From: Trochalopteron elliotii
Lineage: Eukaryota; Chordata; Aves; Passeriformes; Leiothrichidae
Length of the DNA stretch: 64,000 nucleotides
NCBI GenBank assembly: GCA_024734555.1
Contig: JANPWX010019821.1
Location: 1,051,525-1,115,524, forward strand
Direction of reading: 5' to 3'
A program made the position numbers and the translations under genes. Below are positions 57,881-64,000 of the stretch, piece by piece (the stretch's first letter is position 1; every line of letters starts with the position of its first letter). The notes beneath the pieces are model-generated. The model did no database searches. It worked only from the letters and a program-made list of their open reading frames with translations, and had not been told where the DNA came from.

Positions 57881-58468
57881 ACTTAAGTGTTGCATCAGCT
57901 TTTCATTAACAAAAATCTCTTAGTTCAGTGGCTGAAGGGTCTTGAAGGAGAATGGCTATCTAGCAGAGAGGAAAGAAAAATAAAATGGGGCTGCAGCCTA
58001 AATGTCGGGTCAAGGCTAAAGGGAACATCCAGAACCACCCCTGGTGGATACAGGATCCAGGGACATTTTTGATGGAAATAAACGCAGAAGTTATTTAGGC
58101 AAATGTGATGGCTTAATACACGGAAAGAATAAAAGCTTCCCTGGCAAGAAAGCAAAGAAAATTATATACTAAGGTCTAAAGCACATAACATTTTAATAAG
58201 AACATCATTGTGTACATGTGATAATACTCTCTGGGGATCATCCTAAACATGTCCAAAGAGTAATATAAAGTAGCATGACTTTAAAAGGAAATGCAGGCTT
58301 TGTGGAACAATATTTCAGAAGTTTTCATCTGAAGCAGATGAAAAACATTCTGAAGTACAAAGACTCACAAACAGTTTTAGGGCTATATTAACCCACTGCG
58401 ATTAAAAAGTAACACTGCAGCTGCTATGGTGAACCCATCTGTAATTTTTTACAATTGACTAGAAAAAG

Positions 58469-58485
58469 TGGTGGTGGTGGTGGTG
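58469..58485. repeat. (GTG)n short microsatellite
   Basis: About six GTG triplets followed by gttgctgctgg. It is a small trinucleotide tract in unique sequence. Confidence 0.85.
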
Positions 58486-61167
58486 TTGCTGCTGGTATTA
58501 TTATGGCACTGCAAGCCTGTGTAGGAGCCTCATGTAGATCAGGTCTCCATTGATCTAGATATTATACAAGCAGAGGTCAAAATACTAGTTCCAACCTAAT
58601 AGAAATCTTACTTGGTTTAGTAACAGATTTTGATGGAGTTTGATTTGGGTGTCCTAGCCTGAAGTATTCCTAACAGTCTAAAAATCTGAGTCTCTAGACA
58701 ATCTCAGAAAACCCTTCAAAAAATTGAAATACGTTGTCCTAACAAATTAATACCTTCATTTCCCACTTGGCTTATTTTGAATGTCTCCAGGACTTCATGA
58801 ATCTTGGCAACTCTGGTGTCTGGGAAATCCCTGTGTAAGATTTATACTGAAGTTTATAAAGTTGACCTGCAGTTCTAATAGTAGAGGTCTAAAAAGTTAA
58901 ATTACTTACCTTAACTACTTAGGGGTAAAATTGCAGCCTGTTATGTTTTGGGTCTTTTTAATTGGATCTAACCTTTGAGCTCTCAGTTTTACTGTACATC
59001 CTACTTCTATTGGAGTGGGTAAACTAAAATTATGTTTCTGTATTTATTTTCAAGTAATTATTGAAGTGCAGCAAGTAGAGGAATCCATGTGTAATAGGAT
59101 TCTTACTTATCTGGAGAGGAAGATCAGCATGCATGACGATGGAGCCACCTCAGAGTTGCATGGTTACAAGTAAGGAGTAGCTCCAATAAGAGGAAAAGAT
59201 GGAAGGAGTGCTCCCTTGGGACACCGCAAAATATGAGGGAAAAGCAAGGAAAACAAGTGTAGTTGTGGGTTTCTTTCCCACTCATCTCTTTGTTTACACA
59301 CTACCAACATTTGGTGAAGGATGTGAGGAGAACATTGTACAATCTGTAGTGTGGAAATCTGTATGTCAGACCTTCAGAGAGTCCTTACCTGAAATGTAGC
59401 AGTGCTGGTGCAGAGTCCTAAATCCTTTCAAAGTTCACTCTGATCTTCCTTATTCCCCAGGATCACCTGGTAATAAGCAAGTTTAAGAGGCTTTATATCA
59501 GAAAGTCAAACCTCCACCCTGATAACATGCCACTGGTGAATGGATACACCCAGGGAAGTTTTGGGGGTCATTTCTTACTAGACTAACACCTTCTGCCAAT
59601 GCTGGCTTCTCAGGAGGTTATCCAGCTTGTTTTACAGGCACAAGGCAAGATGCTTCAGCATCACAGGCAGAATTTAAAGCTCAATGTTGGTGTTAAACAA
59701 ATGCAGTCATGTGAATTTCAAGAACCATTGTATACACAATGCAGAATATTGTTTCCCAAATGGAAAATTACAGTGCTGAGGGTAGAGAGGAGCACTGAAA
59801 AGGAAAAAGGAAAAAAACCAAACCAAAACAAAACCTAATAAGAAACCAAACCCCAAATTTATGGTTCAAAGCCCTCTGCTTGTGCAAATTTTCCCTTTAC
59901 ACCAGTATAGGAATTTGTCCAAGTGCTATAAAATGAGTTCATCACTCCTTGGGCTACACTTTGGCTCTTGTATCCAAGAACAATATTTTAAGCATGGCTT
60001 GAGGAATAATTCAACATACGAATTTGATGAGAACAATTCAGGATTTTGCAAGCTCCATAGGAATGAGGGTGGTTTTTTCCCCCCAGTAATAGCAGTTACT
60101 TGTACTTTTAATGATTGTGTTGCGTGTTGTTTGATGGATGCCTCATTTCAGAGCAAATGCCTGTTTCAACTCATAGAATGATGATGTGGCACAAGTAAGG
60201 AGAATTCATGGAGGGAAAACAACAGAGAATTTTTTCTGTTCTATTTTAGTGAAACTTTTCTCTTGTGTTTTCCAGTTTATGTAAACAAATTATGGTCCAG
60301 AGAAAGTGTGAAGCAGAAAACATCAAGACTGCAGAAGAGAAGGAATATGAGTACAAGGACCTTGTCATTGCCTTGTTTATTAGCATCTGGGGGAAGGGGG
60401 AAGAGACTGTCTTACAAAATTCAAAGAACTGGAACATCTGAGACATTTCAGCTAAAAATTGTGATGCTCCCATGCAGTGTATATTATAAAAATACTTTTG
60501 TGACTCACAAGGGAGAAGTAAAGCTGCAAACCAAGCTCTGTTGCTCCCCTCTTCTCCTGTGATGTAATTTGACATGATCGATAGAGCCAGACATGCTATA
60601 TTAACCTACAGTAAATTTGAAGAAAAATGTGTTTTTCAGTAAAACATGGGAAAAAGTTGTGATCTTTAGTAACTAAGAAGTAGCTTTCAGACTTGACATT
60701 AGCAGCAAGAGATTTCCTAGTAACACAAACTGTCTTATGTGGTGTGATATTTGGCTTTCAGAGTCTGTGCTCGAGTGACTGCAACTTGTTGATATTGACT
60801 GTGCTGTTCATCTAGCATCTCATCACATTACACCACCAACCCCCACATGAAAAAGCAGAAGAGTTTTGACTTTTAGCTGTGGCAAAGATATGTAGAAGCC
60901 AGTTTTCCGGTGCATATTAAAGATTATTTTTAAAATCTCCCTAGCCATGGTAGCCCAAACTACTTAGGATTAATATAAAAGTGGAATTTGATATGTTGTA
61001 AACCACTTCAAAAATCTGAAAGGCAGTAGCTGCAATTCATTAATATAGCATTGCAAAATTGTTTTGCTTTTGACTTGGACAGATCAGATGATCATCCTGG
61101 AGCCTGTGAGGATTTTAACATGAGTCATTCCAGCTGCTTGTCTACTGGTACTTGATATCTCTCTTCA

Positions 61168-61188
61168 TCTGCTGGTACAACCAGCAGA
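61168..61188. repeat. Perfect 9-bp stem hairpin, 3-base loop
   Basis: tctgctggt, aca, accagcaga: exact complementary arms. It is a small hairpin of unknown relevance. Confidence 0.8.
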
Positions 61189-62129
61189 CACTCAGATGTG
61201 GAAACAGTGGTAAGGTACAGAGGATACAGCAGCAAGTTTTTGTAAGGACTTCACATGAGCTCAACATTCTGAGGTGAAAGTCATGCCACTGGAGTGACCA
61301 GTAACTATATATGTTGTGGCATAGCTTGATATGGAAAATCAGTAGAATGAAGAGTGTTTTAGAAAGGAGGGGCCATCTGATTCAACAGATCTCTCTGGCT
61401 TATCCAATCTCTTGCTTTTTCACTAAAATCCTGAATTCCCATGTTCAGAAATGAATTTAGATCTATGCTGAATTCACTGAAATACACTGTTCAAAGTGTC
61501 ATTCCTTCCAATTTTCCACAGCATATCTCCCTTTCTCTTAGCTTAGGTTGTTGTTTGTTGTTTAACACTAGAATGTTTTATCATTTTGAATCAAAAGAAA
61601 TTCTATTTTAAAGGAATAAACTTGGTTTTTTTGTTCATACACACTTCATCTGGGGCACCAAAAAGCTGTTGTCCATTCATTTTAAGTGCTGCAGATTTTT
61701 ACTCAAGTTAACTTCTCTTCTGTCTTTCTGATAAGGGATCTTTCTTTTAATGAGAGATGTGAATCATGTCACCTTTTTTGTAGCACTCATCTGATCTTAC
61801 ATCCAGAGCACTTCATCTTCTTTTGTTAGAAGAGTAAATGGCCTGCAGTGCAATAACTACTACAGTTTATTAATTATCCCGTATATTTGTCTGGCCCAAA
61901 TTGATATTTTGTTGTGCAAAACACAACAATACGCACCATTTCTATATCCATTCAATTTAAGCATTTTGGAAGATGCTCTAGATCATTCATCTATTTTAAT
62001 TTCATGTGGTATCTCCCCTTAATTCCATCTTTTTGCCATAATCATTTCCAACTCTCCATAAGCATTGCTGAGCGGTTTAGTAAGGACTGCACATTGCAAT
62101 ATGTGGCCCAGAGAGAAATATAGGAATAA

Positions 62130-62560
62130 CTTCTCCAAAAGCCCTTCTAGTCCAGGATCCTGTCACTGTGAGAAACTGATGACTGTGGAATAGCATGGAA
62201 ACATGCTAAGCATATATTAATATTTTCCTCAAGTACTGTCTTAGCCTCCAGCATTCTGCAGCTCCAGAGCTTCCTGGGCCAGAGATGGTATCGTCATATT
62301 TGATAGTCCTTGACAGATTTTATCCTTCATCAGTTTGTTTAATCACTTTTTGATCCCAGACAGACCTTCCACATTGGCAGTATCTCATATCAGTGAGTTC
62401 CACAATCGAATGTACATTAGGTAACAGGGTGCCTCTTTTTGTTCATTATGAACCTGCCATTTACACATTTTTGGTACCTTCTCGCTGTTGTGTTATGAGT
62501 CTGGTTTTTCTTCATCTCCTCCATCCTGCTCATGGTTTAATAGAGGCTAATTAGAAAAAT
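62130..62560 (-). mobile_element. Degenerate CR1-family LINE 3' region, antisense
   Basis: On the plus strand, ccttctagtccaggatcctgtc resembles the '...tctagcccagtatcctgtc' block near the CR1 3' end in reverse complement. After it come gtgagttccacaatcgaatg, ctctttttgttcattatgaa, cctgccatttaca, ttggtaccttctcgctgttg, tgttatgagt and ctcatggtttaatagaggct. The order agrees with the sauropsid CR1 consensus as I remember it. The element is truncated and non-coding. A possible further scrap lies just upstream (61950-62110) but is too weak to call. Confidence 0.72.
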
Positions 62561-64000
62561 TTTATCTCCATGACACAAAATTGACACACACCAAATTGAT
62601 GTTGAACAGTCAAAGAGAGAATTTACAGTGTAATAAATGTTGTAGACCATGTTTCACTTTTCTGACAAAACTTCTGGTAGAATTAATTCAGAATTTAGAC
62701 ATAAGTGCCTTTTAATATAGATGAACCAAAGCAGGGTTAAAAGTGAAAATGAAAGCATGCATTTTTAGCTATTGGCGAATAATATGCCTTATTTTATAAA
62801 TCAGTAGCCTCATGCGTTGGAGTGGTATGCTTATTATGACTGTGAAAATAATATATTGTTTTTCTGCAAGTAGACATGCAGGACTGATATTTCAAGAGAC
62901 AACATTGACTTCGTCTGCAAGGCCAGGGCATGAAAGAATTTAAAATAACAATTATTGATTTTTTTTTCCTGTTCTGAGAGAAACATTTGCCAGCTTTTTT
63001 GAGGGGGAAAGAGCAGATGTTCAGCAAGAGAGGAGAGGTTTTCAGTTTTAACAGTAAGATATGATAATTTTTGCAGAGAACATTTCTTTGCAGTTATATC
63101 ATCCTGAGATAGGGAAACAAGTCAGAAGTCCAAAATATAATTAGTGAAAAATATCCTAAAATGGCATTATCTTGCAAGTATACAGGATTATTTTTTTTAG
63201 GAGAGGGTGAACAAATGATTCAAAAGATTCATCTTCTTTCTAGTTTGACAGACTAAGGTGCAGTTCTGTTAAAGAGATTGAATATATACTTGTCGTATGA
63301 ATTTTGGTTTGGACATATGCTGAACTATGTTGCTGCACTCAAGTCTACCACTCTGAATTGCAAAAGGCCTGAAAATAACAGGACTCCAGAAAGGTGCACC
63401 AGACAAGCCATTCAGGACACTGGGACAGCATCAGTGCTGAACCCCTGATAGTCATACAGCTTCACTGGGCTAACAAAGTAAAAAGATTACTTTTATCCTC
63501 TTGGCAGAAAAAACATCACTAGTCTTTAGAGAATATACAAAGTGCTATGACACATTACTGAAATGTCACTCTGCAGGAATCGTGGGAACATGGGAATGTG
63601 AAATGTTAATGAGGAAATCTGTTTTCCAAGGCTATGCAGTTGGTTGCTGTGCTTTTTACTGCATGAATTCAGAGTAATCTACTACTTAAAGCCAGAAATC
63701 AGGGAAAAAAAAAATCATCAGACAAATCAGACAAGGGTTATGTAACAGGATGCCTGCAAAAGCTGGGAATTCCATTTGATGTCCTCTCCAGGAGTGCTGG
63801 AGCCTCCCCCAGACATGGTCACTGGCGTTTAGGAGGAAGACTGTTCTGACTGGTCTCTGTCCTGTCCCTTGTCAGCCACTGCAGCACCTTACAGCTGGGT
63901 TGTGGGGCCCCAAAGCCATCCATCACCCTCAGTACCACAGCCCCCAGTGAACTTATGGTTAGAGCAGGCTGCAGCTCGCATGAGTTGCAAAAAAGCAGCC

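Noticed and set aside
61950..62110. Possible extra CR1 scrap
   Set aside because: A few phrases (ggtatctccccttaa, catttccaactct) look CR1-like, but order and length are too weak to call.

Overview
The window is vertebrate nuclear DNA, almost certainly from a bird. It is AT-rich, intron-dominated and has no long ORFs. It carries several copies of CR1-type LINEs (the dominant retroposon of birds and other sauropsids). It also has one LTR whose sequence resembles the ERVK-type LTRs common in songbird and other neoavian genomes. No bacterial, phage, CRISPR or RNA-gene structure is visible.

The only gene I can support is NTRK2 (TrkB, the receptor tyrosine kinase for BDNF and NT-4), on the plus strand. 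Three consecutive internal exons are present: 23558-23688 (131 bp; glycine-rich loop and the ATP-binding lysine), 29504-29676 (173 bp; helix C to the hinge) and 33099-33333 (235 bp; catalytic loop, DFG and the YxxxYY activation loop). They join in frame (phases 1-0, 0-2, 2-0) into one continuous kinase segment of about 179 residues. The residues that distinguish TrkA, TrkB and TrkC fit TrkB. The extracellular, transmembrane and juxtamembrane exons lie before the window. The C-lobe exons and the PLC-gamma docking tail were not seen and probably lie after it.

Layout: 1-23557 is the 3' part of a long intron, with a CR1 scrap, an ancient MIR-like SINE, microsatellites, a 46-bp palindrome and a miRNA-like inverted repeat. 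23558-33333 holds the three exons and two introns of 5.8 and 3.4 kb; the first of these contains a 35-bp minisatellite. 33334-64000 is the first 30.7 kb of the next intron. It holds a solo LTR (about 53908-54619), three CR1 fragments (about 49596, 50560 and 62130), CpG-rich patches (42230-42350 and 53210-53470), and several stretches that could be conserved enhancers or cryptic exons.

I found no convincing new biological system. The best leads are an exon-like segment at 39990-40162, long perfect palindromes, a tandem splice donor with an in-frame stop at the end of the last kinase exon, and dense motif blocks near 42.1-42.6 kb and 45.0-45.2 kb. Every one of them needs cross-species alignment or RNA-seq.
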